This document shows positions 1 through 10,556 of a DNA stretch of 64,000 nt, in pieces (positions within the stretch are counted from its first letter, which is position 1; each line of letters opens with the position of its first letter). The stretch is from positions 868,001 to 932,000 of the forward strand of contig NZ_CP039903.1 in the NCBI RefSeq assembly GCF_005221385.1, written 5' to 3'. This stretch comes from Agrobacterium tumefaciens (GTDB lineage: Bacteria > Pseudomonadota > Alphaproteobacteria > Rhizobiales > Rhizobiaceae). A model generated the notes under the pieces. It saw only the letters and a program-made list of their open reading frames with translations, was not told where the DNA came from and searched no databases. Made by a program: the position numbers and the translations under genes.

Positions 1-1154
1 TGAATGGCCAGAGCATCGTCGACCGCACGACGGAATGGGTGCTGGTCATGCCGGAAACGCTTGATGTCGCGGCCGATCTGAAGACCGAGGAAAAGCAGCT
101 GTCGATCTATAGCCTGCCGGTCTATAACGGCAACGTCATGCTGAAAGGCCGCTTCGGTTCCGGCATCCTGCAGGATCTTGCGCGCTTTTCCGGCACGCCG
201 CGACTGGAGAACGCCATTCTCGTCCTCAGCATACAGGATATTACCGGCATTCGCTCCAGCGCCGGCGTCAAAATCGATGGCGGCCCAGTTCTGCCTTTTG
301 ATCCCGGCATGCGGGATATTTCGGCACTGACCAACCGCGCCGGTCCGGAAATCGCCATCAGATCCGATGCCGGAGTGCACAGGGTGATTGAAAGAAACCT
401 CATCGAAACCGGCTTCGCCTTCGATATCGCCTTTTCCCTGAATGGTTCAGGCAGTTTCGCCGTGGCGCCGGCCGGCCAGACGACGAGCTTTGCGGCAAAC
501 GCCGATTGGCCGCATCCGGGCTTTGAAGGCCTGTTCCTGCCCGAGCAGAAGACCGTCACCGCCACGGATTTCAAGGCGAACTGGACCATTCCTTATCTTG
601 CCAGGGGCATAGATCGGGTGGTGGAGGGCACGCGTCTGCCGCTGTCGGGCAGCCTGATGACGATCAACCTCGTTGAACCCGTGAAATTCTACCAGATCAT
701 CGCCCGGACGCTGAAATATTCGATCGGTTTCATCTCGCTGGTCTTCCTTGCCGTCTTCATCGTAGAACTCAGGGGCGGCACTGTCGTGCACTGGATACAA
801 TATGTGCTGACGGGGTTGGCGCTGATTATTTTCTACGTGTTGTTGCTGGCGCTCTCCGAGCATACCGGCTTCACGGCTGCCTATATCACCGCATCAACAT
901 CAACGGCGGCACTGATCGCATCGTATCTCGGAAGTGCAACCAATAGTCGCAGGAACGGTGTGGCATTGTTTACCGCATTGGCGGTCGCCTACGGCGTCAT
1001 GTATCTGGTTTTGAACGAAGACGAGTATGCGTTGCTGGCAGGTGCTGTGATTTCCTTCATTGCCATAGCCGCAACCATGTACGCCACCCGCCGGGTCGAT
1101 TGGTCGGGGGCAGGGGCATCGCAGATTCGCAACTCCGCAAACGAGGCGGCATAG
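1..1154 (+). CDS. creD: CreD-family inner membrane protein, C-terminal part (5' end outside window)
   Basis: The reading frame is open from the first bases of the window, so the gene starts upstream of it; the GTG at 39 is only the first start-type codon inside and is probably not the real start. About 384 residues are visible. The soluble extracytoplasmic part is followed by several closely packed membrane helices from about residue 225 of the visible part, and the protein ends with a short polar tail. This layout and the wording around the membrane block match CreD (cell envelope integrity), which in enterobacteria belongs to the CreBC regulon and is linked to beta-lactam and colicin tolerance. 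No creBC genes are visible here. The role in this organism is inferred from the family only. Confidence 0.8.
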   Translation, partial: NGQSIVDRTTEWVLVMPETLDVAADLKTEEKQLSIYSLPVYNGNVMLKGRFGSGILQDLARFSGTPRLENAILVLSIQDITGIRSSAGVKIDGGPVLPFDPGMRDISALTNRAGPEIAIRSDAGVHRVIERNLIETGFAFDIAFSLNGSGSFAVAPAGQTTSFAANADWPHPGFEGLFLPEQKTVTATDFKANWTIPYLARGIDRVVEGTRLPLSGSLMTINLVEPVKFYQIIARTLKYSIGFISLVFLAVFIVELRGGTVVHWIQYVLTGLALIIFYVLLLALSEHTGFTAAYITASTSTAALIASYLGSATNSRRNGVALFTALAVAYGVMYLVLNEDEYALLAGAVISFIAIAATMYATRRVDWSGAGASQIRNSANEAA

Positions 1155-1194
1155 TCCAGCCTACTCCAGCCAGATTGGTCTCGAATCGTCGTAA

Positions 1195-1298
1195 CTCCCC
1201 GTTTTTCCTTATCCGACTTGGTGTCAGATGAGAAAAGCGGGGAGCGAATATTGGGGCGGGATGGCAACGTTTTCCCGCCTGTTGTCTACTCTTTTTTT
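1195..1298 (+). terminator. two hairpins in the 315-bp gap between creD and the chemoreceptor gene
   Basis: The gap 1155-1469 holds no convincing gene. A long inverted repeat (1195-1244, CTCCCCG arm pairing with CGGGGAG) is followed by a second hairpin (1255-1279, GGCGGGA/TCCCGCC) and, 12 bases later, a run of seven T. The second one is a plausible factor-independent terminator for creD, though the distance to the T run is longer than usual. The remaining 170 bases before 1470 are AT-richer and probably carry the promoter of the chemoreceptor gene, but no hexamers stand out. Confidence 0.35.
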
Positions 1299-1469
1299 GC
1301 TAGAGGCATCTTAATCGTGGAGCGTCTTTTGCTTGCGGGCATCTGCTGCGTATTCTGTTTAACCTGTGGGTTGTCATAAAAAATTAATCAAACTGACAAA
1401 TCCGGTAGAGAACTTCTTAAGCCTTGTCGATCATTCATCGCCCCACGAAGTTTCACAAACGAGGGTTGA

Positions 1470-3575
1470 ATGTTTTCGCTGGTCTCGACGTTCAAAATTG
1501 CGCATCGCGTGTCCATGCTGGCGCTGGCTGCGCTGTGCGGTATCGCCGTCATCGCCGGCATGCTGCTGTGGCAAAGGCAGATGGAGGAGCGTTATCGCGC
1601 CGCCGAAGACACGCTGATCCAGAGGGACGGGGTGTTGACGACGCTGGTGGACGCTCTGCATGAAAGCCGCCTGCATCAGAGGGACTTCCTGCTTTCCAGG
1701 GACATGAATTCCGTGGCGCAGTTTAACCAGACGATGGGCAGGGTTGCGCAGTCCGTCAATTCCCTCGAAGGCAGCGCGACATCGCAGACCAGCGTGAAAC
1801 TTGATGCGCTGGCGCAGGGTGTTGCTGCCTATGGCGAACGCATGAAAGCGCTGGTTTCCAAAAATCAGGAGCTGGGTCTCACCCCCGCAGACGGACTTGA
1901 AGGCGCGATGCGTAATGGTGTGCATTCCATTGAAAAACACATCGACACCGTTGCCAATGCCGAAATCCGCGCCAGCATGTTGATGATGCGCAGGCACGAA
2001 AAGGATTTCATCCTGCGGCGCGACGAAACCTATGCGACGAAACACGCCGCCGAGGTGGAAACCTTCAAGGCGCTGGTAAAGCTGGAATATCGGCCAGGCG
2101 CGGAGCGCCAGCGCATCATGGACGCGCTGGAAATCTACACCGCCTCATTCCGCTTTTATGCGCAGGCGGTGCTGGAGGAGCAAAAAGCGCGCGAAACGGT
2201 CGCTTCCGCCTACAATGCGTTGCTGCCCATTGTTGCCGATATTTCCTCGGCCTATCGGCAGGAGCGGCAGGCAAGCGCGCTGGAAAACAAAAATGCGGCG
2301 GAAACCACGGTTTCGATCGTCGTCGCCCTCATTGCCCTGACCGTCGTGATCCTTTTTGCCGGGGTCTATTTCATTGGCCGTTCGATAACCCGCCCCGCGA
2401 CTTTGATCACCGGTGCGATGCGTCGCCTTGCCGAAGGTGAAACCGAATTCGCCGTTCCCGGCCTGCGCCGTAAGGATGAATTTGGCGCCATGGCGCAGGC
2501 GCTGGAAATTTTCCGGCAGGCCGCCATCGCCAAGATCGAACTGGAGAACCAGACTTTTGCGGCCCGGCAACAGGCGGAAGATCAAAAGGCCCGCTTCCAG
2601 CGAGAGGCGGAGGCCGAGGCACAGGCGCGGCTGATGCAGGCGACCAGCGGTCTGGCGGCGGCGCTGCACCGCCTCGCCGCCGGTGATCTCTCCTTCGAGT
2701 TGAACGAGCCTTTCGCCCCGGATTTCGAGACTTTGCGCCACGATCTAAACCGCACCATCCGCCAGCTGGATGCCGCCATGTCCGGCGTCGTGCAGTCGAG
2801 CGTTGCGATTGACGGCGGCAGCCAGGAAATCAGCCAGAGCGCTGCCGATCTTGCCCGCCGCACCGAGCAGCAGGCCGCCTCGCTGGAAGAGACCGCCGCC
2901 GCTCTCGATGAATTGACCGCGAATATCCGCATTTCGGCGGAACGCGCGGTGGAAGCCCGCACGGTCGCCCATTCGGCAGATGAGGATGCCACCCGCACGG
3001 CCGATCTTGTCGTCGACACCATCATGGCCATGGAAAAGATCGAGCAATCATCCGGCAAGATCGGCAGCATTATCAGCGTCATCGATGAGATCGCCTTCCA
3101 GACCAATCTTCTCGCGCTCAACGCTGGCGTGGAGGCCGCGCGTGCAGGCGAGGCGGGGCGCGGTTTCGCCGTCGTCGCGCAGGAGGTGCGCGAACTGGCG
3201 CAGCGCTCTGCAAAAGCGGCGGCCGAGATCAAGGTGCTCATCCGCAACTCCAGCACCGAGGTGAAGGACGGTGCGCGTTTCGTGCGGGAAACAGGTGCTG
3301 CCCTGTCGCGCATCGGCGGCTCTGTCAAGACGATCAACGGCCATATCGAAGCCATCGCGGTCGCGACAAAGGAGCAGTCGCTCGGGCTTTCCGAGATCAA
3401 TACTGCCGTCAATCATCTGGATCAGGGCACACAGCAGAATGCCGCCATGGTCGAGGAAAACAATGCCGCCAGCGCCATGCTGGCGAGCGAGACGGCCCGT
3501 CTCAAGGATCTGGTCTGTCAGTTCCGGCTGAGTGATATGCATATAGAGGAGCGTGGCTTGCGCGAAGCGGCCTGA
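1470..3575 (+). CDS. methyl-accepting chemotaxis protein
   Basis: A transmembrane chemoreceptor of 701 residues. A first membrane helix lies at about residues 11-33 and an extracytoplasmic helical sensor region runs to about 278. The second helix is at about 280-303, followed by a HAMP domain to about 358. A second HAMP-like segment (about 395-440) leads into the cytoplasmic signalling coiled coil. The conserved hairpin tip with [20 protein letters not shown] is intact, so it should couple to CheA/CheW. There is no NWxxF-type CheR-docking pentapeptide at the C-terminus; the protein ends REAA. The ligand cannot be told from the sequence. The start ATG was chosen because the first membrane helix begins about ten residues later. 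The gene stands alone, with a terminator at 3597. Confidence 0.95.
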   Translation: MFSLVSTFKIAHRVSMLALAALCGIAVIAGMLLWQRQMEERYRAAEDTLIQRDGVLTTLVDALHESRLHQRDFLLSRDMNSVAQFNQTMGRVAQSVNSLEGSATSQTSVKLDALAQGVAAYGERMKALVSKNQELGLTPADGLEGAMRNGVHSIEKHIDTVANAEIRASMLMMRRHEKDFILRRDETYATKHAAEVETFKALVKLEYRPGAERQRIMDALEIYTASFRFYAQAVLEEQKARETVASAYNALLPIVADISSAYRQERQASALENKNAAETTVSIVVALIALTVVILFAGVYFIGRSITRPATLITGAMRRLAEGETEFAVPGLRRKDEFGAMAQALEIFRQAAIAKIELENQTFAARQQAEDQKARFQREAEAEAQARLMQATSGLAAALHRLAAGDLSFELNEPFAPDFETLRHDLNRTIRQLDAAMSGVVQSSVAIDGGSQEISQSAADLARRTEQQAASLEETAAALDELTANIRISAERAVEARTVAHSADEDATRTADLVVDTIMAMEKIEQSSGKIGSIISVIDEIAFQTNLLALNAGVEAARAGEAGRGFAVVAQEVRELAQRSAKAAAEIKVLIRNSSTEVKDGARFVRETGAALSRIGGSVKTINGHIEAIAVATKEQSLGLSEINTAVNHLDQGTQQNAAMVEENNAASAMLASETARLKDLVCQFRLSDMHIEERGLREAA

Positions 3576-3596
3576 TACCTCATTTCACTGTATCGA

Positions 3597-3629
3597 AAAG
3601 CGGGCGCGCAACTTGCCGCCCGCTTTTTT
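3597..3629 (+). terminator. Rho-independent terminator after the chemoreceptor gene
   Basis: A GC-rich stem (AAAAGCGGGC pairing with GCCCGCTTTT) is followed directly by a T run. It lies 21 bases after the stop codon. It separates the chemoreceptor transcript from the leader of the downstream SulP gene. Confidence 0.85.
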
Positions 3630-3637
3630 GCTGTTTA

Positions 3638-3720
3638 TAGGTGGGGTACTCACCACGGACCCGGTGAAATCCCGGGTGGCTCTTCTGGCCGCCGATCCGC
3701 CAGACAACGCAAAGCACCGA
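3638..3720 (+). ncRNA. candidate structured 5' leader (cis-regulatory RNA) of the SulP transporter gene
   Basis: The 154 bases between the upstream terminator and the SulP start contain at least three adjacent stem-loops: 3641-3656 (GTGG/CCAC), 3659-3677 (ACCCGG/CCGGGT with a 7-base loop) and 3684-3704 (TCTGGC/GCCAGA). A possible closing helix pairs 3640-3643 with 3715-3718. A further weak hairpin (3738-3758) lies close to the start codon. No protein frame explains the block. From memory, a candidate RNA class called sul1 has been described upstream of SulP genes in alphaproteobacteria. I infer that this leader may be a member; a covariance-model search would decide. Confidence 0.5.
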
Positions 3721-3783
3721 CATTCCTTTTCAATCTACCGGACATGGCTCCGGCCGGTGCGTCATTCTTTGCGAAAAAATCAG

Positions 3784-5265
3784 ATGAACAGATTTCAGAC
3801 TTACAGACGTGAGTGGTTTTCCAATATTCGCGGCGATGTGCTTTCCGGCATCGTTGTCGCGCTCGCCCTCATTCCCGAAGCCATCGGCTTTTCCGTCATT
3901 GCCGGTGTCGATCCGAAAGTGGGGCTGTTTGCCTCCTTCGCCATCGCCTGCGTTTCCGCATTCACCGGCGGCCGGCCGGGCATGATTTCGGCGGCAACCG
4001 CTGCCACTGCCGTGCTTATGGTCACGCTCGTCAAGGAGCACGGCCTGCAATATCTCTTTGCCGCCACCATCCTCATGGGCGTGCTGCAGATCGCGGCGGG
4101 TTTTGCGAGGCTTGGCCGGGTGATGCGCTTCGTCTCGCGCTCTGTCATGACCGGTTTCGTCAACGCGCTGGCGATCCTGATCTTCATGGCGCAATTGCCC
4201 GAACTGATCGGCGTGCCGGTTGAAACCTATGTCATGATCGCGGCTGGCCTTGCGATCATCTATCTCTTCCCGCTGGTCACGAAGATCATCCCGTCACCGC
4301 TGGTCGCCATCGTTGTCCTGACCTGCGTTGCGGTGTTTTCCGGCATGGACATCCGCACGGTCGGCGATCTCGGTGAGTTGCCCTCGACGCTGCCGATATT
4401 CGCCCTGCCGCAGGTGCCGCTGACCTTCGAGACGTTGCAGATCATCTTTCCCTATTCCGTGGCGCTCGCCGCCGTCGGCCTGCTGGAATCGCTGCTGACG
4501 GCCCAGATCGTCGACGACATGACGGATACGGGCAGCAACAAGAGCCAGGAATGCATCGGGCAGGGGACGAGCAATATCGCCTCTGCCCTCATCGGCGGCA
4601 TGGGCGGCTGCGCCATGATTGGCCAGTCCGTCATCAATGTCAGCTCCGGCGGTCGCGGCCGCTTGTCCACCTTCATCGCGGGTGCGTTCCTGCTGTTCCT
4701 CATCCTGGTGCTGGACGATCTCGTGCGCATCATTCCCATGGCGGCTCTGGTGGCAGTCATGATCATGGTGTCCATCGGCACCTTCTCATGGCGTTCGATC
4801 CTTGATCTCCGCCGCAACCCGCCATCTTCAAGCATCGTCATGCTGGTAACCGTCGGCACGGTGCTCGCCACCCATGACCTTGCAAAGGGTGTGCTGGCGG
4901 GCGTACTTCTTTCCGGTGTGTTTTTCGCAGGCAAGGTGTCTAAGCTCTTCCATGTCCGGCCGGAGCTTTCAGCCGATGGCCGGGAGCGGATCTACCGCGT
5001 CGACGGTCAGATTTTCTTCGCTTCGACGGAGAGCTTCATCGCCGCCTTTGATTTTGCCGAAGAGGTGGAGGCGGTGACGATTGATGTCACGGAGGCGCAT
5101 CTGTGGGATATTTCGGCGGTCGGCGCGCTGGATAAGGTTGTCCTGAAATTCCGTAAAGTCGGCAAGCGGGTCGAAGTGATCGGTGTCAACGAGGCGAGCG
5201 CCCACATGATCGACCGTTTCGCCTTGCACGACAAGCAGGGTGCGGCGGCAGCCCCGCTGCATTGA
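3784..5265 (+). CDS. SulP-family anion transporter with STAS domain
   Basis: A 494-residue SulP permease. The N-terminus runs straight into the family signature [20 protein letters not shown], and about ten or more hydrophobic helices follow. A C-terminal STAS domain (about residues 395-485) contains [10 protein letters not shown]. Family members move sulfate, bicarbonate or other anions across the inner membrane; the substrate here is not settled. The start at 3784 is chosen over the longer open frame (back to 3553) because homologues begin a few residues before the signature. The Shine-Dalgarno is weak (only a purine-poor GCGAAAAAA), which fits regulation by the structured leader. A strong terminator follows. 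Confidence 0.92.
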   Translation: MNRFQTYRREWFSNIRGDVLSGIVVALALIPEAIGFSVIAGVDPKVGLFASFAIACVSAFTGGRPGMISAATAATAVLMVTLVKEHGLQYLFAATILMGVLQIAAGFARLGRVMRFVSRSVMTGFVNALAILIFMAQLPELIGVPVETYVMIAAGLAIIYLFPLVTKIIPSPLVAIVVLTCVAVFSGMDIRTVGDLGELPSTLPIFALPQVPLTFETLQIIFPYSVALAAVGLLESLLTAQIVDDMTDTGSNKSQECIGQGTSNIASALIGGMGGCAMIGQSVINVSSGGRGRLSTFIAGAFLLFLILVLDDLVRIIPMAALVAVMIMVSIGTFSWRSILDLRRNPPSSSIVMLVTVGTVLATHDLAKGVLAGVLLSGVFFAGKVSKLFHVRPELSADGRERIYRVDGQIFFASTESFIAAFDFAEEVEAVTIDVTEAHLWDISAVGALDKVVLKFRKVGKRVEVIGVNEASAHMIDRFALHDKQGAAAAPLH

Positions 5266-5274
5266 GTACAAATA

Positions 5275-5303
5275 AAAAGCCCCGGCAAAACCGGGGCTTT
5301 TTT
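5275..5303. terminator. bidirectional terminator between convergent genes
   Basis: An AAAAGCCCCGG stem pairs with CCGGGGCTTTTTT around a five-base loop. The T/A tracts on both sides suit both the plus-strand SulP gene and the minus-strand gene ending at 5306. Confidence 0.92.
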
Positions 5304-5305
5304 GT

Positions 5306-6496
5306 TTATTCGTTTGCCGTCACCGTCACGCCGAGCATTTTCGGCAGGGTGTTCGGCGCGCCCATCGCAGCGCCCATGATCATCGGGAACGGAACCGGCT
5401 TTTCCGGTTCTGCGGTGATGGCGAAGTTCTTCGGATTGTCGATATAGGTGTTGATCGCCACCGACACCATGTTCTGCAATTCCGGAACGTTGAGCGAGGC
5501 CATCATGATGGGGGCCATGCCCTTGATGGTCTGGGCAAGCTGGTCGCTCGTCATGCCCTGCTGGCTTGCCGCGTAATCGATGGCGCGCTTGGTGATGCTG
5601 GCGTCTTCAAAGCTGATTTCGGCGTTGATGAAGGAAAGCTGCTGCATCAGGCCGAGCATGGCAAGGCTTGCCGCCTGGTCCGCCTGTTCCTTGTTCGGAT
5701 TGGCGGCCTGAGCCTTTACCGTCTCCTGCATCGACTTGATGAAGGCGAGCGTGTAGCCGGAGAAGCCGAATGACATGTTGAGGCGACCGACATTGTCGAG
5801 GTCGATGGCATATTCCTCGACATCGACGGTGCCGGAGGCGACTTCCCAGCTGCCGCTCATGGTCATGTCGCCGGAAAGGGCCTTGAGCTCGAGCTTCTCG
5901 ATTGCGTCCTTCGTGGCCGGGTCGGTGACTTCGCTGAGATCGGCCTTGAAGCCGGATGCATCGAGTTCGAAACCGATTGAGGCCTTGTCATCGCTGACGG
6001 ACATCGTCGCGGTGCTTTCTTCAAGCGAGAAAGCCGGCTTGCCGTCGATGGAAACCGAAACCGGACCGCTATGCGCTTCGTCATAGAACATCAGTGCATC
6101 CACGGTGCCCGTGGTCGCATCGGCGGGAATGACGAGGCCCGACATGTAGATGTCGCTTGCCTTGATCTCCACGTTTTCTTGGCTGTAGTTGATATTGTCG
6201 AAACGGGCGTTCTTGATCGTATAACCGCCCTTGTTTTCCTCGACGCCTTCAAGCGTGATGTTGCCGACCGGGATTTTCTTGGCCGGATCGGCAGCTGCGT
6301 TGAAGGTCACGCTGTTCAGAGTTACCGTCGAGCCGTTGACGGCAACCGAGCCGGCGGCGATCTCGCCGCCCTGCGCGGCATAGGCTGCATTGATCTTCTT
6401 CAGCACATCCCCGCCATCCAGCGCAAAAGCCGGTGCCGAAAGCGTAAGAAGCGCGGCACTGGCGAAAAGAACCTGCCGGGTGGATTTCAGTCTCAT
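5306..6496 (-). CDS. periplasmic protein of unknown function with signal peptide
   Basis: A 396-residue protein with a clear Sec signal peptide (positively charged start, hydrophobic core, cleavage after APAFA at about residue 25). The mature part is rich in beta-strand-like alternating segments in the first 270 residues. It continues with helical stretches containing TLAFIKSMQETVKAQ and a region rich in M, L and Q near residues 275-350. I do not recognise a catalytic motif. Similar secreted proteins occur across rhizobia. The gene is monocistronic, convergent with the SulP gene and divergent from parC. The function is unknown; a surface or periplasmic structural role would be a guess. Confidence 0.75.
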   Translation of the reverse strand: MRLKSTRQVLFASAALLTLSAPAFALDGGDVLKKINAAYAAQGGEIAAGSVAVNGSTVTLNSVTFNAAADPAKKIPVGNITLEGVEENKGGYTIKNARFDNINYSQENVEIKASDIYMSGLVIPADATTGTVDALMFYDEAHSGPVSVSIDGKPAFSLEESTATMSVSDDKASIGFELDASGFKADLSEVTDPATKDAIEKLELKALSGDMTMSGSWEVASGTVDVEEYAIDLDNVGRLNMSFGFSGYTLAFIKSMQETVKAQAANPNKEQADQAASLAMLGLMQQLSFINAEISFEDASITKRAIDYAASQQGMTSDQLAQTIKGMAPIMMASLNVPELQNMVSVAINTYIDNPKNFAITAEPEKPVPFPMIMGAAMGAPNTLPKMLGVTVTANE

Positions 6497-6725
6497 GATG
6501 TTTCTTCCCTCAACGTACGGATGTGCACCGTGTCAGAATGCTAATGGTGATACTTATATTCACGATTATTCAAAGGTCTATAGGATTTAGATCGATTCGC
6601 ATGACGGCGGCATTGCGGCATTTAGATCGCGGTTAACAAAAAACCTCGTGAGAGAGGTGCTTTCATCCACAGGGCAGACCCCCGAATTTCTTGCCGGGAA
6701 TCGGCATTTCCGCTAGTCAAGCACC

Positions 6726-8978
6726 ATGGGAAAAAATCTTGTACCTCCGTCTGGCGGAGACGATAACATTCATCCGGTCGATTTGAAGGCGGCGCTTGAA
6801 GAGCGCTACCTCGCTTACGCCTTGTCCACGATCATGCATCGTGCGCTGCCGGATGTGCGTGACGGCCTGAAGCCGGTGCATCGCCGTATCATTCACGCCA
6901 TGAGCGAAATGGGCATCCGTCCCAATTCGGCCTTCAAGAAATGCGCCCGTATCGTCGGTGACGTTATCGGTAAGTTCCACCCGCACGGCGACCAGTCGGT
7001 CTATGATGCGCTGGTGCGTCTCGCGCAGGATTTCTCACAACGTTATCCGATCGTCGACGGGCAGGGCAATTTCGGCAACATCGATGGCGACGGTGCTGCC
7101 GCCTATCGTTACACCGAAGCGCGCATGACTGACGTGGCGGCGCTGCTGCTGGAAGGCATCGGCGAGGACGCCGTGGATTTCCGCGCCACCTATAATGAGG
7201 AAGACGAGGAACCGGTGGTCCTGCCGGGCGCTTTCCCGAATCTTCTGGCAAATGGCGCCTCCGGCATTGCCGTCGGCATGGCGACATCGATCCCGCCGCA
7301 CAATGCCCACGAACTTTGCGATGCGGCGCTATATCTCATCAAGCATCCCGATGCGACGGTCGAGAAGCTGGTGGAGTTCATTCCCGGCCCCGACCTGCCG
7401 ACCGGTGGCATCATCATCGAAAGCCGCGAGAATATTCTCGATGCCTACAAGACGGGACGCGGCGGTTTCCGCGTGCGCGCCAAGTGGGAAACGGAAGATC
7501 TCGGCCGCGGCGGTTACCAGATCGTCATTACCGAAATTCCCTTCCAGGTGCAGAAATCGCGGCTTATCGAAAAGATCGCCGAACTGCTGCTCGCCCGCAA
7601 GCTGCCGCTGCTGGAAGATGTTCGAGACGAATCCGCTGAAGATGTGCGCATTGTGCTGGTGCCGAAGAACCGCACCGTCGATGCGACGCTCCTGATGGAA
7701 TCGCTGTTTCGCCTGTCCGACCTCGAAAGCCGCCTGCCGCTCAACATGAACGTGCTGTCGCTTGGCAAGGTGCCGAAGGTCATGGCGCTGAATGAGGTGC
7801 TGAGCGAGTGGCTGGCGCACCGCAAGGACGTTCTCGTCCGCCGCTCCCGCCACCGTCTTGCCGCCATCGACCGCAGGCTTGAGATTCTGGGCGGCCTGTT
7901 GGTCGCCTATCTCAATCTGGATGAGGTTATCCGCATCATCCGCGAGGAAGACGAGCCGAAACAGGTGATGATGGCCAAATGGTCGCTCACGGACAATCAG
8001 GCCGAAGCCATCCTCAACATGCGGCTGCGCAATCTGCGCAAGCTCGAGGAGTTCGAAATCCGCAAGGAGTTCGATGAACTCAGCAGCGAGAAGGCCGAGA
8101 TCGAAGGTCTGCTCGCGTCTGACGACAAGCAGTGGCAGACCGTCGCCTGGGAAATCGGCGAGGTCAAAAAGAAATATGCCAAGGCAACCGAGATCGGCCG
8201 TCGCCGCACGCAGTTCGCGGATGCGCCGGATGCCGATATCGAGGCCATCCAGCAGGCGATGATCGAAAAGGAACCGGTCACCATCGTCATCTCGCAGAAG
8301 GGCTGGATCAGGGCGTTGAAGGGCCACATGTCCGATACGTCGGCCTTGACCTTCAAGGAAGGTGACGGCCCGAAGCTTGCCTTCCCGGCGCAGACCACCG
8401 ACAAGCTGCTGCTTTTGACCACCGGCGGCAAGGCCTATACGCTCGGCGCCGACAAGCTGCCCGGCGGGCGCGGCCATGGCGAACCGATCCGCATCATGGT
8501 TGATATGGAGAACGATCAGGACATCCTGACCGCCTTCGTGCACGACCCGTCGCGCAAGCTGCTGCTCGTCTCCACGGCTGGAAACGGTTTCGTCGTGGCG
8601 GAAAGTGAAATGGTCGCGAATACCCGTAAGGGCAAGCAGATCATGAATGTCTCGATGCCTGATGAAGCCAAGCTCGCGGTGCCGGTGACGGGCGATCATG
8701 TCGCCGTTGTCGGCGAAAACCGCAAGCTCCTGGCCTTCCCGCTGTCGCAGGTGCCGGAAATGTCACGCGGCAAGGGCGTGCGCCTGCAACGCTACAAGGA
8801 TGGCGGCGTCATTGACGTGAAATGTTTCGCCGTTGCCGAGGGTCTGAGCTGGTCCGACACGGCCGGGCGTCTCTTTAACAAGGTGGGTGAGGAATTGCGC
8901 GAATGGCTGGCCGACCGGGCAACGGCGGGCCGCACCGTGCCAAAGGGGTTTCCGCGTAGCGGGAAGTTTGGTGGGTAA
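6726..8978 (+). CDS. parC: DNA topoisomerase IV subunit A
   Basis: A 750-residue type IIA topoisomerase subunit that, with ParE, decatenates daughter chromosomes. The breakage-reunion domain starts with the [20 protein letters not shown] block, and the catalytic tyrosine lies in AAYRYTE (Tyr129). The quinolone-resistance region reads [12 protein letters not shown], with the serine typical of sensitive strains. The C-terminal third forms the beta-pinwheel DNA-wrapping domain but lacks the GyrA box (QRRGGKG-type), which separates it from GyrA. The start ATG at 6726 follows a 229-bp divergent region. A hairpin terminator follows the gene. Confidence 0.95.
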   Translation: MGKNLVPPSGGDDNIHPVDLKAALEERYLAYALSTIMHRALPDVRDGLKPVHRRIIHAMSEMGIRPNSAFKKCARIVGDVIGKFHPHGDQSVYDALVRLAQDFSQRYPIVDGQGNFGNIDGDGAAAYRYTEARMTDVAALLLEGIGEDAVDFRATYNEEDEEPVVLPGAFPNLLANGASGIAVGMATSIPPHNAHELCDAALYLIKHPDATVEKLVEFIPGPDLPTGGIIIESRENILDAYKTGRGGFRVRAKWETEDLGRGGYQIVITEIPFQVQKSRLIEKIAELLLARKLPLLEDVRDESAEDVRIVLVPKNRTVDATLLMESLFRLSDLESRLPLNMNVLSLGKVPKVMALNEVLSEWLAHRKDVLVRRSRHRLAAIDRRLEILGGLLVAYLNLDEVIRIIREEDEPKQVMMAKWSLTDNQAEAILNMRLRNLRKLEEFEIRKEFDELSSEKAEIEGLLASDDKQWQTVAWEIGEVKKKYAKATEIGRRRTQFADAPDADIEAIQQAMIEKEPVTIVISQKGWIRALKGHMSDTSALTFKEGDGPKLAFPAQTTDKLLLLTTGGKAYTLGADKLPGGRGHGEPIRIMVDMENDQDILTAFVHDPSRKLLLVSTAGNGFVVAESEMVANTRKGKQIMNVSMPDEAKLAVPVTGDHVAVVGENRKLLAFPLSQVPEMSRGKGVRLQRYKDGGVIDVKCFAVAEGLSWSDTAGRLFNKVGEELREWLADRATAGRTVPKGFPRSGKFGG

Positions 8979-8989
8979 TATTTTAGTGG

Positions 8990-9013
8990 CGTCCCGGAAG
9001 TTTACTCGGGACG
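8990..9013 (+). terminator. hairpin terminator after parC
   Basis: CGTCCCG pairs with CGGGACG around a ten-base loop, starting 11 bases after the parC stop. TCTTTC and, later, GTTTTTG follow. It lies between convergent genes. Confidence 0.6.
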
Positions 9014-9062
9014 TCTTTCATGTGTTTTTGCTATCCGAATTGAATAGGACGTGGCGCCCCCG

Positions 9063-9821
9063 TTATTCTTCGCCAGGCTCATAAACCTCCCAGCCGCGGG
9101 GCGTCAGATGTTCCTGCGGATGGTAGCGGGTCTTGTAGCCCATCTTTTCCGAACCATCGACCCAGTAGCCGAGATAGACATGCGGCAGGCCAAGTGCCCG
9201 GGTGCGGGTGATGTGATCTATTATCATGAAAGTGCCGAGCGAGCGTTTTTCGAGATCGGGGTTGAAGAAGGAATAGACCATCGACAGCCCGTCGCTCATC
9301 ACGTCGCTGAGCGCCACGGCCAGCAACTCGCCGCGTTTGCTGGAATCAATGCCTGAGCCCGGCTCGCGCACGCGGTATTCGATGATGCGGGTGTTCACAT
9401 GTGTGTCTTCGACCATGATCGCATAGTCCAGCGCCGACATGTCGGACATGCCGCCAGACTGGTGGCGGTGGTCCAGATAACGGCGGAACAGGGAGAACTG
9501 CTCGGTGGAAGGCTCGGCGGCGTGAACGGTGGCGACGACATCCTTGTTGATGGACAATACGCGCCGCATCGATTTCGTCGGCTGGAACTGCTCGGTCAGG
9601 ATGCGCACGGAAACGCAGGCGCGGCAGTTTTCGCAGGCGGGGCGATAGGCGATGTTTTGCGAACGCCTGAAACCGCCCTGGGTCAGAAGGTCGTTCATTT
9701 CCGAGGCGCGCGGGCCAACCAGATGCGTAAAGACCTTCCGCTCCATCTGGTTCGGCAGATAGGGGCAGGTGGCCGGCGCCGTAAGATAGAATTGGGGGGA
9801 GGGCGTCGCCTGCGTGTTCAT
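9063..9821 (-). CDS. bpt: aspartate/glutamate leucyltransferase (N-end rule, Bpt type)
   Basis: A 252-residue member of the Ate1/Bpt family, which moves an amino acid (leucine in the bacterial Bpt branch) from its tRNA to N-terminal Asp or Glu and marks the protein for ClpAPS degradation. The N-terminal cysteine cluster is present (CPYL near residue 16, then the CENCRAC block), as is the C-terminal block with [18 protein letters not shown] and VYLGYWVDG. The ATG giving [13 protein letters not shown] is preferred over the longer open frame because homologues start just before the QFYLTAP segment. The leucyl specificity is taken from the bacterial family, not proved by the sequence. The gene is often labelled ate in older annotation. 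Confidence 0.92.
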   Translation of the reverse strand: MNTQATPSPQFYLTAPATCPYLPNQMERKVFTHLVGPRASEMNDLLTQGGFRRSQNIAYRPACENCRACVSVRILTEQFQPTKSMRRVLSINKDVVATVHAAEPSTEQFSLFRRYLDHRHQSGGMSDMSALDYAIMVEDTHVNTRIIEYRVREPGSGIDSSKRGELLAVALSDVMSDGLSMVYSFFNPDLEKRSLGTFMIIDHITRTRALGLPHVYLGYWVDGSEKMGYKTRYHPQEHLTPRGWEVYEPGEE

Positions 9822-9999
9822 CGAACCGTGATCGCCTCCTGCGTCTGTTATGAAAGCGCGCCGCGATTTCACGGGGTTGGCGGCGGCGCTTCAAGCGACA
9901 TGCATAATGTCACAGAATGGCAAAATGACGGAAAACGTCAACTGCGGGATGAGGTATTTACCGTCTTTGAAAGCCACGTTTTCGTGGCTTTCTTCGATA

Positions 10000-10458
10000 T
10001 CAGCGTGTTCTGACCATGACGGTGCCGAGCAGGAAGTCGTGAACGAGGCGCGAGCGCTCGGTAAACAGGCCTGCCAGAAGAATCAAAGGTGTCAAAACCG
10101 AGTTGATGACCCAGAAAAGCACGATGTGCACGGTCGCCAACAGGAAATCGATTCGCCGTCCGTCCATGCGCGCCATCGCGATGCCCATCGCCCGCATGCC
10201 GGGTGTGGCCTGCGAGGGACCGCCGAGCGATACGCCGAAATAAAGCACCGCGACGATGACGAACAGCGCCGGGTAGAGGAAAAAGCCGAGACCCAGCGTG
10301 ATCACGCCGAGAAAGAAGACAATCACGGCGGCCGGAATGCAAAGCAGCAGAACGATCGCATAATCGATCAGGAATGCGAAGACGCGCCGGCTCAGGACGC
10401 CGCTATAGGCGCGCCAGTCGTCCGGTGCGGCATAAGTGGGGTTCTGGTCGAGGCTCAT
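10000..10458 (-). CDS. RDD-family membrane protein
   Basis: A small 152-residue integral membrane protein. The RDD signature is visible as RRVFAFLIDYAIVLL near residue 24. Two long hydrophobic stretches follow (about 30-55 and 58-80), then the conserved G-xx-MRAMGI motif after the second helix, a third helix near 106-125 and a basic C-terminus. RDD proteins are often ascribed to transport, and some act as Na+/H+ antiporters; the substrate here is unknown. It lies downstream of hemB on the same strand with a 98-base gap, so co-transcription is possible. Confidence 0.85.
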   Translation of the reverse strand: MSLDQNPTYAAPDDWRAYSGVLSRRVFAFLIDYAIVLLLCIPAAVIVFFLGVITLGLGFFLYPALFVIVAVLYFGVSLGGPSQATPGMRAMGIAMARMDGRRIDFLLATVHIVLFWVINSVLTPLILLAGLFTERSRLVHDFLLGTVMVRTR

Positions 10459-10556
10459 CTTTCATTTTCTCCTGAAAAGGTCTGACAGCGCGGCTTATAT
10501 GCCGTGTCAGCAGACAATATGGGAAGAAAACGACCGAATACAATAAGAGGTGGCCG

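Noticed and set aside
2582..3412. Long open frame antisense to the chemoreceptor gene (276 codons)
   Set aside because: It is a high-G+C shadow frame with serine/arginine-rich low-complexity translation and no ribosome-binding site; the sense gene is unambiguous.
7329..8699. 456-codon antisense frame across parC
   Set aside because: The translation is His/Arg/Asp-rich shadow sequence without any domain, and parC codon structure explains it.
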